Below are positions 7,046 through 15,043 of a stretch of DNA of 46,621 bases, piece after piece. Source of the DNA: Candidatus Tumulicola sp. (GTDB lineage Bacteria > Vulcanimicrobiota > Vulcanimicrobiia > Eremiobacterales > Eremiobacteraceae); NCBI GenBank assembly GCA_035601835.1, contig DATNNM010000018.1, forward strand, positions 197,890-244,510. Reading direction: 5' to 3'. The position numbers and the translations under genes were made by a program. The notes under the pieces were generated by a model that did not search any database, was not told where the DNA came from, and worked only from the letters and a program-made list of their open reading frames with translations. How positions within the stretch are numbered: position 1 is the first letter of the stretch; every line of letters begins with the position of its first letter.

Positions 7046-7088
7046 TTGACACTGTAGGGTCAGAGGTTCGAGACCTCTCGCGCCTCCA
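7046..7088 (+). repeat. att core copy 4: decayed tRNA-Val 3' half
   Basis: It matches the other cores but has lost one G of the variable loop and changed its 3' end from CGCGCCCACCA to CGCGCCTCCA. No arm repeats lie before it. Probably the oldest, no longer active boundary of the array. Confidence 0.75.
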
Positions 7089-7111
7089 GTGCATCTACGT
7101 GGGCCGGTCGC

Positions 7112-7129
7112 ACCCGAAGGGGTTTTTTT
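7112..7129 (+). terminator. Weak intrinsic terminator
   Basis: A short stem ACCC / GGGT with loop GAAG runs into seven T (7123-7129), 23 nt beyond the decayed att copy. Short stem, but a strong U-tract. Confidence 0.45.
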
Positions 7130-7157
7130 AGATGCGCCCGGTCTGCTCCATTCAGGG

Positions 7158-8555
7158 TCATGGCTGGATGATGACCTGCACGTTGAGCGAGAAGTTGCCG
7201 TACCCCGATGCGCACTGGTTGTTGTCGTGGAAACCGCTCGTATCTTCGTTACCGCCCATCAGCAAGAATCCGTAGTCCGGCCAATTCCCTTTCGCGAAGT
7301 TGTTGATCGCGGACGACACGTCGATGCTGTAGTTCGAGCCCGAGATCTTTACCCCGGGCATGTTGACGCTCTCGCTGTTGCTGCTCCACGGGATGCCGCT
7401 GATGAAGTCATTGTTCGGGATCAGGTCCTGCGCGTTCGACCAGTCGCTCGTCGGCAGGTGCACGGCGGCGAGGCAGCTGGCGTTGCTGCCATCCACCCGC
7501 TGGAACGCCAGGGTGGCGCTTTTGACGCTAGCCTTCGAATTGCGCAAGAGAATGCCCGCGCTACCTAGTTCGAAATTCACCGCGCCCTGATAGACGAGCG
7601 TGTCTTCGTAACAGGTGACGCCGATCGAGCTTCCATAGTCGTGGACAAAGCCGACCGTCAGACCGGGACCTGGCGCTGTGCCCGTTGTGCTCAAGCCGCA
7701 CCCAGGACCGGGGAACGAGTAACTGTAGTGGTGGTATACGGTGCGCGAGTTATTAAGCGTCAAGTTGAAGTTGCGCACGACCGGCGTGTCGACCGCGCCG
7801 TTCACGCAATACGGTCCGCTGTCGCTCGACTCCGCATGGCCGGCAAAGGCAGTGACTGCGTAGCACTTGCCGCTAAAGCCGTCGCTCGGCTTGGTCACGA
7901 GCGCCAGCGTCACGTCTTTTCCATTGTTCTGTTTGACCACGAAAGTATGCTGCCCGCCGTCGACGCGATAGACATTATAGCCGCCGATGCAGTTGGAGCA
8001 GGCATTTGGGGCGCTCCAAATAAGCGCCAGCCAACCATTGCTGAATCCGGCCGAGCAGGCAAGACCGCCGCCGAAGCCGCCGTGCGCGGTGCACACCTGC
8101 GGATCGTTCGTGCTGTTCAAGGAGCCGGGAGTTGGAGGCGGCGTGGGTCCGGGGGTCGGCGTCGCGAGGACGCAGTTGACCGTGAAGTGGACCTCGTTCG
8201 AGTACACGTCGGCTTGGCCCCCGGAGATGTTGTGCACCCATATTTGGTCGAAGGTGACGCCGCTGGTCGACGACGAGATCGGGATGGAGTCGTTCACCGC
8301 GACCGGGCCGCTCGGCAGCGTCAGCGTAGCGCCGTTGACGACGTGTTGCGCGCTACTGACATAGCGGTTGAAGCTGTAGGTGACTTTGGTGCCGACCGTA
8401 CCGCTGATCGTGCCGCTGAACTTGACGGTGACTGGACAGCCGTTATACGAACTCGGCCCGACGACCGAGAGCGCCGCGGTGACCGCCGCATTCGCAAGTC
8501 GCGGTTGGATGATCAAGAAGCAAAGCGCGAGCGTCGCGAACAGCCATATCTTCAT
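7158..8555 (-). CDS. Exported multi-domain protein with DNRLRE-like C-terminus
   Basis: The frame is open to 8705, but residues before the ATG at 8555 overlap the next gene and lack a signal. From 8555 the product is 465 aa and opens MKIWLF with a hydrophobic export segment ending near ANAAV. Residues about 25-130 form a beta-rich domain. A linker TPTPGPTPPPTPG follows at about 132-146. A cysteine-containing Fn3-like domain comes next (GGYNVYRVDGGQHTF, then KCYAVTAF). The last roughly 190 residues look like a DNRLRE-type beta sandwich (VNFELGSAGILLRNSKAS at its start, YGFLLMGGNEDTSGFHDNN near its end). Such modules occur in surface-bound proteins. A cell-surface binding role is inferred. It has no visible enzyme motif. 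Confidence 0.7.
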   Translation of the reverse strand: MKIWLFATLALCFLIIQPRLANAAVTAALSVVGPSSYNGCPVTVKFSGTISGTVGTKVTYSFNRYVSSAQHVVNGATLTLPSGPVAVNDSIPISSSTSGVTFDQIWVHNISGGQADVYSNEVHFTVNCVLATPTPGPTPPPTPGSLNSTNDPQVCTAHGGFGGGLACSAGFSNGWLALIWSAPNACSNCIGGYNVYRVDGGQHTFVVKQNNGKDVTLALVTKPSDGFSGKCYAVTAFAGHAESSDSGPYCVNGAVDTPVVRNFNLTLNNSRTVYHHYSYSFPGPGCGLSTTGTAPGPGLTVGFVHDYGSSIGVTCYEDTLVYQGAVNFELGSAGILLRNSKASVKSATLAFQRVDGSNASCLAAVHLPTSDWSNAQDLIPNNDFISGIPWSSNSESVNMPGVKISGSNYSIDVSSAINNFAKGNWPDYGFLLMGGNEDTSGFHDNNQCASGYGNFSLNVQVIIQP

Positions 8556-8619
8556 ATCGTCATGCCCTTTCAAAGCAATGAGTGTCTCCACGACTATAAC
8601 GCCATCTTGGCCGCCGCTG

Positions 8620-9129
8620 TTACGCCAAACGCGACGTGCTCTTCGGGTAGTTCCCGTGCGGGTGGGTCGCCAGCCAGCGCTTCGCGCGCGCCGCGAGGTA
8701 TTCACAGTCCTCCAAGAGCCATGGTTCGCGTGTGCTACGCATGCGCTTCACTGTCGGCGCCAAAAGCGTCCAATACTGAATGATGATCGGCGATGCGTAC
8801 TCGAGGTAGGCTTCCTCGTCGATGAGACCATTTTTCATCCAGGCGCCGATGTGTTCGAACCACGCTATGACGTGACGCTCGGGATGAAGCGTACGATCCA
8901 CAGGTTGTGGATCGAGCGACGCCCAAAACTGAGGGTCTTGCATCTTCGCGGCAAGCTGCGCCCGAACGAAGTGAAACCGATCTTCGAGCGCCGGGGATTG
9001 CTCCAGTTCGAGTAGCTTCAACATGGCGCTCAACTGATTGCTGGCGCGCAAGTGGTGGAGTTGAATAAATGCCGCAATGGCCGTGATCGTGATGACGATA
9101 AACGTGCCAACCGCACGACCGTCGTCCAA
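8620..9129 (-). CDS. DUF4760-like membrane-anchored protein
   Basis: A 169-aa product starting with TTG at 9129, preceded by GGAAG. No in-frame ATG exists upstream within the open frame. One N-terminal membrane helix (residues about 7-24, VGTFIVITITAIAAFIQL) is followed by a soluble helical domain with LRASNQLSAMLKLLELEQSP, WFEHIGAWMKNGLIDEEAYLEY and a terminal YLAARAKRW. This order of motifs is typical of DUF4760-type proteins, which are widespread and uncharacterised. The cytoplasmic domain has no catalytic signature. It is 64 nt upstream of the DNRLRE-like gene on the same strand, so the two may be cotranscribed. Confidence 0.65.
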   Translation of the reverse strand: MDDGRAVGTFIVITITAIAAFIQLHHLRASNQLSAMLKLLELEQSPALEDRFHFVRAQLAAKMQDPQFWASLDPQPVDRTLHPERHVIAWFEHIGAWMKNGLIDEEAYLEYASPIIIQYWTLLAPTVKRMRSTREPWLLEDCEYLAARAKRWLATHPHGNYPKSTSRLA

Positions 9130-9268
9130 GCTTCCAAGGACATGGCGGTTTATGGTCCTCCTCCAGTGGCGTAATAATCGAGAACGGCCGCGCGAAATCC
9201 TCGGGCGCCTCCCAATCCAAGCCCTTATACAGGCATGAATTCCTCAGCACCAGAAAGCACGAGGAACA

Positions 9269-10147
9269 ATGCGGCTCTTTCGCATCTCCCTCAGCGGAGT
9301 GATCCTTTGCGGCATCTTGGCCGCCGCGTCCCCGGCCCAAGCAGACCCGTTTTCCTTCACCGTCTTCGATTGTCCCGGCGCGACAAATACGTACGCCTTC
9401 GGGATCAGCCACTCCGGGTATGTCGTGGGCTTCTGCGCTGATGCGAGCCGCAGATCGCATGGCTTCGTACGAAGCACCCGTGGAGCGTTTGTCACGATCG
9501 ACCCTCCGGACGCGATCAACGACAGCCTTGCCTACGGGGTCTACACCCTCGGGCAGATCGTAGGAACCTTCGAAGATGCGAACGCCAAACACCATGGCTA
9601 TCTGCTGAAAACCCCAGACGCGTTCACGACTTTCGATGCTCCAGGCGCTAGCGACACCTGGGCTTATGGGATCAACGCCGCCGGCCAGATCGTGGGCAGG
9701 TTCGTTGAAGCGGGCGGCAAGACGCACGGCTTCGTGCGAAGCGTCGGCGGAAAGCTCTCGACCATCGACATTTCAGGCGCGATCTCTACTGAGGTTCTTG
9801 GGATCAATTCCGCCGGGCAAATTGTGGGAGACTTCGAAGATGCGGGCGGCAAGCAGCACGGTTACGTGCGAAGCGCCCGCGGAGCTTTTACCAACATTGA
9901 CATGCCCGGTGCCCTCAGCACAGAAGCTTGGGGGATCAACGCCGCCGGGCGGGTCTCCGGTCTTTTCACGGACGCGGGTCATAAAGTACACGGCTTTGTG
10001 CGAAGCGCAGGTGGGGTCTTCACCACGATCGACGTTCCCAACGCGACGGGCACGTACGCCCATGGGATCAATGATGCCGGTCAGATCGTGGGGCACTTCT
10101 TCGATAGTAGTGGCAAAGCGCACGGTTTCGTAACTCGGCGACGGTGA
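9269..10147 (+). CDS. Exported HAF-repeat protein
   Basis: A 292-aa protein with a signal peptide (MRLFRISLSGVILCGILAAA, cut near AQA-DP). The mature part consists of about six tandem repeats of roughly 42 residues with a core like GINAAGQIVG, then F-D-A-G-G-K-x-H-G-F, a variable strand, and TIDxPGA. This is the pattern of the HAF extracellular repeat family, predicted to build a beta-propeller-like disc. Six to seven blades would make a complete propeller. The ATG at 9269 has AGGAAC just upstream. Function is unknown in the family. The gene is isolated: neighbours on both sides read leftward. Confidence 0.85.
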   Translation: MRLFRISLSGVILCGILAAASPAQADPFSFTVFDCPGATNTYAFGISHSGYVVGFCADASRRSHGFVRSTRGAFVTIDPPDAINDSLAYGVYTLGQIVGTFEDANAKHHGYLLKTPDAFTTFDAPGASDTWAYGINAAGQIVGRFVEAGGKTHGFVRSVGGKLSTIDISGAISTEVLGINSAGQIVGDFEDAGGKQHGYVRSARGAFTNIDMPGALSTEAWGINAAGRVSGLFTDAGHKVHGFVRSAGGVFTTIDVPNATGTYAHGINDAGQIVGHFFDSSGKAHGFVTRRR

Positions 10148-10164
10148 GCACATAAAGCAAACCG

Positions 10165-10990
10165 CTACTCCGTGTAACCAAGCATGTAGACGCCAAGAGC
10201 CATCGCGAACAGCGGCCACAGCGTCGCTCCGAGACGGCCCCTCAGTATTCCGCCATCAGCCAGAAGTTTAGCAGCCGCAAATCCGAAGCCCAGGACGGAG
10301 AACCAAAGATGCTGCTGCTTGACCAACTTCATGGTGGCAAGCATGCTTTGCATGGCCGGGCTGGAGGCCATTGCCGGACACATGCTGCATCATTTGTTGC
10401 GCCTCTAGTCCCCCGTGTTTGTGGAAGAAAAGATAGATGGCACCAAAAACCGCGAGGCTTGGAACGGCGAACACACGCAGAAGCGACGGCAGGCGATCTG
10501 CGGCGCGAAGTAACTCGATGGTGCCAAGGAGCAGCAACAGCAGCACGAAGACGCGGTGTTGTACCACCGAAGGGTCCGCAAAGCTGATCCAAAATCCGTA
10601 CGGGCCATTCGGCCAAGCCTTCGGGTCGATAAGCAGAATAAGGAACTCTACCAACCCGAACAACATCAGGGGCGGCACAAAACGCACCCATGTACGGCGC
10701 GGCCACTGCAAGCCCGCGATCAGTGCGGTCAGCCCCCACAATAAGAGAAAGAAACCGGCAGCGCGGTGGTTGAACACCGACCATTCCTTAGCAGACACGG
10801 GCGTGGCGGGTTGGCTCTCCAGATCCTGGGTGGTCTGGCTAGATTGCGCGGTGCCCATGGTCATGGGAGCAGGCGTGGAATCGGCCCTGGCGGCGGAGAG
10901 CGAGAAATATCCCAGACAAATGCAGGCCGCTATGAGCGCAATGGCCGCTACGACAGCAGCGGCCATTGCACGCAGGAGCAAACGATTCAC
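10165..10990 (-). pseudogene. Multi-pass membrane protein split by a frameshift
   Basis: Two overlapping frames together make one protein. The first (from 10990) has an export-type start, a Thr/Gln-rich linker, then membrane helices (FFLLLWGLTALIAGLQW, LMLFGLVEFLILLI, VFVLLLLLLGTIELL, LAVFGAIYLFFH). It is sensible up to EAQQMMQH at about 10385 and then becomes random. The second frame takes over exactly there (CPAMASSPAMQSMLATMK) and ends with another helix and MLGYTE at 10165. One base gained or lost near 10380-10386 explains it. The Met/His-rich stretch around the break (HKHGG, QQMMQHM) could hint at metal binding. I do not recognise the family. A consensus error in the assembly is as likely as a real mutation. 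Confidence 0.65.
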
Positions 10991-11011
10991 GAACCGCTGC
11001 CGGCAGACGGC

Positions 11012-12421
11012 CTAGTGCACGTCACGCACATTCACCCGCAGCGTTCCTGCGGCATTTGCCGTCATCTTGACGTGCGCGGTGCCGTGAACGAAGGTGACCG
11101 TTTGCGACATTCCGCCGCCTTCAAACGTCCCGGGCCCGAGCAAGTTCACCGTGCCTTGCAGCGTGCGGTTGAGATTCTCCGGCATAAGGCCGTTGAGTTG
11201 CACAACCGCGTCGAGCGTTTGACCGACGGTTCCGCTCTTCGGCAGGATCAACTGCACTTCGACTGGATTGATCGTCTGAACGTTCGAGAACTTTCCGTTG
11301 CCGTTCTCGACAACCAGGCTGCACGGCCCCGGCGGCAGTTTCGGAATATCGACGCGCACCTGGGTATCCGATGCGGTCGTTATCCGGCCGGCGTCACACC
11401 CTTGCTTGGTGCACAACACGACCGACGGACCGTCTCCGCTCGCAAGGCCAGACCCGGAGACCGTTAGATTCGTGCCATCAGTTACCACAGGCGGTTCCTG
11501 CGGCAGCGAGATGACCGGCTGCGTAGCCGGGGGCTTGTCAATGATCTCAACGGACGCATGGCCGGGCAGCGGGTCCGAAATGATCCGCAGCCGCCCGCGC
11601 ACGAGGTCGGCTCCAGTCAAGAGGATTTCGCCGACGTTCTTCATCCGAAAGTGCTTGCCGTTCGGCTCCGTGATGACCACGTCGCCGCTGGCGACGATTT
11701 GGCCCGCCGTGCCATTCGAGTCAGTGTAGTTCGCAACCACCACGCCCTGCAAGTAGCCTCCACGGCTCGCCGAATCCGGCATGATCGGCGCAAAACTCGT
11801 GAGATTGAGCTGCAGCAATTCGACCGGGATGTCGACCCAAACGCCCTTCGCCGCATCCCATTGCTGCCCGGTGACCGTTCTCGTCGTCTTACCGCCCGCG
11901 GTTTTGCGCTCGGTCTTCTTGCTCGAGCCGCCCGTGACGTTGCCCCCGCCATCGGGCTTATCGTGCTTCTCGGTGGATTCCGTGTGCTTGTATCCCGGCT
12001 GGCCGCCCGGATTGGTCTGCTGATCGTCTTTGTTCACGGTCGAGGTGCCGTCGGGATTGTTGTTCACGGTGACAACGGTCGTGTGGGATTCGATCAGCAC
12101 GAAGGGCGCGGCCGGCGGGCAATTTTTTTTCTTATACTTACGCATGCGCGTGGTCGTCTTCCGGCTGACCACTTTGCCCGTGGCGTTGTCGGTCACGGTA
12201 ATGGTCGTCTTGCTCGTATAGATGATGGTGCAACCCGTAGGGTCGGCCGGATCGGCCACCTCAGTGGATTGGCCCTCGCCGGATACGGATTGGCCCATGC
12301 CGTTATCCGGCGTCGAACCCGACCATTTGCCGGCGCTGGCTGGTGCGTTCCACACCAACGCGAGCCCGATTGCAATCGCCACCACTGTGGCTAAAAAGCG
12401 TGGCCGCTTCATGGTTGGCAT
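11012..12421 (-). CDS. Exported protein with a TIG/IPT-like domain
   Basis: 469 aa from 12421 (MPTMKRPRF; the second Met three residues on is equally possible). A signal peptide ends near APASAGK. Residues about 50-165 are Thr/Lys/Gly-rich and low in complexity, including TTTRMRKYKKKNC and many Asn/Gly. About 175-285 is a beta-rich domain with GDVVITEPNGKHFRMKN. About 290-370 resembles a TIG/IPT immunoglobulin-like fold (PPVVTDGTNLTVSGSGLA, then LPPGPCSLVVENGNG). The tail is another beta domain. Such proteins are typically secreted or attached to the surface. It lies 21 nt downstream of the split membrane gene's start and reads the same way. No enzyme motif. Confidence 0.7.
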   Translation of the reverse strand: MPTMKRPRFLATVVAIAIGLALVWNAPASAGKWSGSTPDNGMGQSVSGEGQSTEVADPADPTGCTIIYTSKTTITVTDNATGKVVSRKTTTRMRKYKKKNCPPAAPFVLIESHTTVVTVNNNPDGTSTVNKDDQQTNPGGQPGYKHTESTEKHDKPDGGGNVTGGSSKKTERKTAGGKTTRTVTGQQWDAAKGVWVDIPVELLQLNLTSFAPIMPDSASRGGYLQGVVVANYTDSNGTAGQIVASGDVVITEPNGKHFRMKNVGEILLTGADLVRGRLRIISDPLPGHASVEIIDKPPATQPVISLPQEPPVVTDGTNLTVSGSGLASGDGPSVVLCTKQGCDAGRITTASDTQVRVDIPKLPPGPCSLVVENGNGKFSNVQTINPVEVQLILPKSGTVGQTLDAVVQLNGLMPENLNRTLQGTVNLLGPGTFEGGGMSQTVTFVHGTAHVKMTANAAGTLRVNVRDVH

Positions 12422-12503
12422 CTCCGTGTGAACCAGGAATCGACCGCCATCGAAAACGCATGGCGATCATCCTTAACGCCGCCCGTTGGGGGGCCAACCT
12501 GAC

Positions 12504-13346
12504 CTACCCTATGGCATACGGGACAGTTCCCACGCCTTTGAAGAAAGTGTAGCAAAAGACGCCGTCGGCCTCGGCCGTCCTGTGAAGATCTCGAACACCT
12601 GCATCAAAGGCGGCGGCATCGGTGATGCTAGCCTCGATCGCGGATTCGCGAACGCCCTCGATCATCGCGGTGAACGTCTTCCTGGTAAAGCCGTCGACGA
12701 GGTCGGGCCTGCTCGAATCCACATACACCATGCGTGGAGACACATGAACCGCCGCGAGACCCGCTTCGACCATGAGCGGATAAAGCTGCCGGCCGATCAA
12801 CGCGTTGCCTCCCGCCAACCGTTGCAACTCGACGAGGCACTGGATCGCCTTTTGGGCTGCGCTGCTGTCGGGATGGAAGTACGTCGATCCGTGGTCACCC
12901 TCGATGACCGTCATGGTGCCGCCGGGTCGAAGCAGGCGATTAAGAATCGCCAGCGCTTCAACCGGCCGCGACAGATGCTCGAGGACGAAACAGACGAAGG
13001 CGTGGTCAAAGGTTTCAGGGGCGAAGGGTAGGGCGAAGATGTCCGCCTGCTGGAACTGCACGTTGGAGAGCCCCACCGCCTCCGCCGTCCTCGTGGCTTC
13101 GGCGATCGAGTCCGCGGAGAGATCGATCGACGTGAATCGTGCCTCGGGGCTGCGTCGCGCTAACGCGACCGTCTGAGCTCCAACGCCGCAGCCCGCTTCC
13201 AGGACCAAACTTCCGGACGGGTATGAGGTGTCGGAGTGCAGCAAGTCGACCAGCGTTCCGGCCTGATCCTGCAGGCGTTCGTTCTCACGTGAGCGGTAGC
13301 CGTGCACGTATCTTTCGTTCAGTGCACCGCTCTCCGAATGCCTCAC
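12504..13346 (-). CDS. SAM-dependent methyltransferase (class I)
   Basis: 280 aa. The SAM-binding loop is VLEAGCGVGAQT (about residues 48-59). The acidic residue that binds the ribose follows in FTSIDLSADSI, and the post-II motif in FQQADIFALPFAPETFDHAF. LLRPGGTMTVIEGD is the usual motif III strand. The extended C-terminal part (about 165-280) probably forms a substrate lid. The target molecule cannot be told from sequence; the fold family includes ubiquinone/menaquinone and small-molecule methyltransferases. The GTG start at 13346 overlaps the TGA of the upstream gene (GTGA), so the two are translationally coupled. Confidence 0.85.
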   Translation of the reverse strand: MRHSESGALNERYVHGYRSRENERLQDQAGTLVDLLHSDTSYPSGSLVLEAGCGVGAQTVALARRSPEARFTSIDLSADSIAEATRTAEAVGLSNVQFQQADIFALPFAPETFDHAFVCFVLEHLSRPVEALAILNRLLRPGGTMTVIEGDHGSTYFHPDSSAAQKAIQCLVELQRLAGGNALIGRQLYPLMVEAGLAAVHVSPRMVYVDSSRPDLVDGFTRKTFTAMIEGVRESAIEASITDAAAFDAGVRDLHRTAEADGVFCYTFFKGVGTVPYAIG

Positions 13347-13828
13347 GTGGTGCGGGTCTTGTGGGTTTGCACGTATACCTTGACGAGCTTCCCGCCGCGG
13401 AGCGCGTAGGTTCTGACCTCGCTCATCTCACAGTGGGAGTCTTTGCACGAATCCACGTAGAGAAAGCGCTTCGCAAAGCGTATGTGAATCGATTTTGGTC
13501 CGGCGCCCCAGTCTCCGCCCCAATCGGCGGTGCCAACTTTCCCGAGCAGCACTGCTGTATCCCCGCGTACGTCGTAAGCGTACGCTCCCGCCGTGCCGCC
13601 CATCGGAAATTGGCAAGTGAGCACCACGACCGCCTGCTGCGTGCCGGCACGTAGACTGCCTTGCTTCACGGAGTCGACGAAAACCTCAAAGCCGGTGCCC
13701 ATGTTCTGGTCGAAGTATGAGTAGGTGCCTTTGCGGATCTGCGCGGGCGGCGGCACATTGCTGGAGCACGGTATATCCGTATAGTTGAAGTTCATGAAAT
13801 CCACGGCCAAAAGCAACGGCACGATCAT
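13343..13828 (-). CDS. Hypothetical protein, 161 aa
   Basis: I do not recognise the family. The first dozen residues (MIVPLLLAVDFM) are hydrophobic but too short for a clear signal peptide. The rest is strand-rich, with FEVFVDSVKQGSLRAGTQQA, a possible disulfide pair (YVDSCKDSHCEM) and a basic tail. It reads like a small beta-barrel protein. The ATG at 13828 is preceded by GGAGAGG about eleven bases upstream. It lies 23 nt after the TPM gene and overlaps the methyltransferase start, so it belongs to the lemA-TPM-methyltransferase run. Confidence 0.65.
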   Translation of the reverse strand: MIVPLLLAVDFMNFNYTDIPCSSNVPPPAQIRKGTYSYFDQNMGTGFEVFVDSVKQGSLRAGTQQAVVVLTCQFPMGGTAGAYAYDVRGDTAVLLGKVGTADWGGDWGAGPKSIHIRFAKRFLYVDSCKDSHCEMSEVRTYALRGGKLVKVYVQTHKTRTT

Positions 13829-13851
13829 TTCTTAAAAACTCCTCTCCTCCA

Positions 13852-14253
13852 TTATCCTGGGAAGTGCTTTCTCAGACGCTCGCCGACTTCGGCGATCCCG
13901 TGAACCAGGGCAGCCGTGAGATCTTCTTCACGCGCGCGCTGGGTGATCTCGGCGACCAGCTGTTGCCAATAGGCGTCACCGACCTTGGAATGGATCCCTT
14001 CGCCGCCCAGCACCACGATCTCGCGGCGCGACGGCACGACAAAGAACAGCACCGCGCCGCTCCCGGGCGTGCCGAAACCAAGACTTTGAAACACGCGCTC
14101 GGCGGCGCCCCGCGCACTGCCGCGAACATGCTTGGCCAGCGAAACGTGGATCGCGCCGGTGGTCCCTCGTTCGGCCGCGTCAATGGCGGCGCGGATGCGT
14201 TGTTCGTCGACATGGCGCTTGAGGTCGTCATGCAGTTCGCGCTGCGGGGTCAT
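13852..14253 (-). CDS. TPM-domain protein, cytoplasmic type
   Basis: The open frame reaches 14361 but overlaps the upstream gene. The ATG at 14253 gives 133 aa and starts 19 nt after that gene's stop. The product is one TPM (TLP18.3/Psb32/MOLO-1) fold: an early helix RIRAAIDAAERGTTGAIHVS, a SGAVLFFVVPSRREIVVLGG strand pair, and GIHSKVGDAYWQQLVAEITQ near the end. No signal peptide or membrane helix is present, unlike its upstream paralogue. TPM domains occur in photosystem repair and membrane-linked proteins; their activity in other bacteria is unclear. The neighbouring lemA plus a secreted TPM gene is a common trio. Confidence 0.75.
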   Translation of the reverse strand: MTPQRELHDDLKRHVDEQRIRAAIDAAERGTTGAIHVSLAKHVRGSARGAAERVFQSLGFGTPGSGAVLFFVVPSRREIVVLGGEGIHSKVGDAYWQQLVAEITQRAREEDLTAALVHGIAEVGERLRKHFPG

Positions 14254-14272
14254 TTCGCGCTCGCCATATCGG

Positions 14273-15040
14273 TCACCAACCCCCGGACGCTCCGCCGCCC
14301 CCGGCCATGCCGCCGCCACCCGAGAAGCCGCCCCCAAAGCCGCCACCACCACCACCGCCACCGCCCCCGAAACCGCTGCCGAAGAACCCTATCCACGGCG
14401 TGCTCTGATAGCGGCGCCCTGGGATATGATACAAGACCGTTCGCAGTACCGTAGCAAAGATCAAGAAGAAAACCAAAAGGATAAAGAACGCTACCACTCC
14501 TACCGCGACGACCACGTCGTTCGTCGCCGCGGAAGTCGGTTGTGCGCTTTGGGGTTGCCCGCTGAGCGCGGCGAGAATCGCGTCGACGCCTGCGCTGACG
14601 GCGCCGTCCTTATCGCCGGCACGTAAGCGCGGAGTTATCTGGTTGCGAATGATCTCCGAGGCTGTTGCATCAGGCAAGACGCTTTCGAGGCCATAGCCGA
14701 CATCGATGCGGATCTTTCTATCCTTGGCGAAAATGAACAGGACGATGCCGTCATCGAGACCCTTGCGTCCGATGCGCCATTTCTCGAAGGTGCGGATGGT
14801 CCAGTCTTCGAGCGCCGCGTCGCCGGTGGTGTCACCGATCCACACGATGACCTGATGGCCGGTGGAGCGCTCGTATGCCTCAAGCTTCTGATTGAGCGCT
14901 GCTCGTGTTTCCGGCGAGAGGAAAGCGGCGTTGTCGGTCACCCACTGGGTCGGAGCCGGCGGAATAGGAACTTGTTGTGCGGCGGCAGCGGTCGCGCCGA
15001 ATGCAATGCACGCGACGAGCGCGGCGATGACGCGAAGCAT
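14273..15040 (-). CDS. YgcG-like TPM-domain membrane protein
   Basis: 255 aa. A signal peptide ends near AAAQQVP. The TPM domain occupies about residues 30-160 (WVTDNAAFLSPETRAALN, then VIVWIGDTTGDAALEDWT, then DDGIVLFIFAKDRKIRIDVG and YGLESVLPDA), so this domain faces the periplasm. A membrane helix follows at about 173-197 and then a long glycine tail ending GGGASGGW, characteristic of YgcG/TPM proteins. It starts three nt after the lemA stop. LemA and YgcG-type TPM proteins are often paired and are thought to act together in the envelope, but the process is not settled. Confidence 0.88.
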   Translation of the reverse strand: MLRVIAALVACIAFGATAAAAQQVPIPPAPTQWVTDNAAFLSPETRAALNQKLEAYERSTGHQVIVWIGDTTGDAALEDWTIRTFEKWRIGRKGLDDGIVLFIFAKDRKIRIDVGYGLESVLPDATASEIIRNQITPRLRAGDKDGAVSAGVDAILAALSGQPQSAQPTSAATNDVVVAVGVVAFFILLVFFLIFATVLRTVLYHIPGRRYQSTPWIGFFGSGFGGGGGGGGGGFGGGFSGGGGMAGGGGASGGW

Positions 15041-15043
15041 CGC

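Noticed and set aside
656-7088. Integron with attC sites
   Set aside because: The repeats are tRNA 3' halves with direct-repeat arms, not imperfect palindromes with GTTRRRY core sites, and no integron integrase is present.
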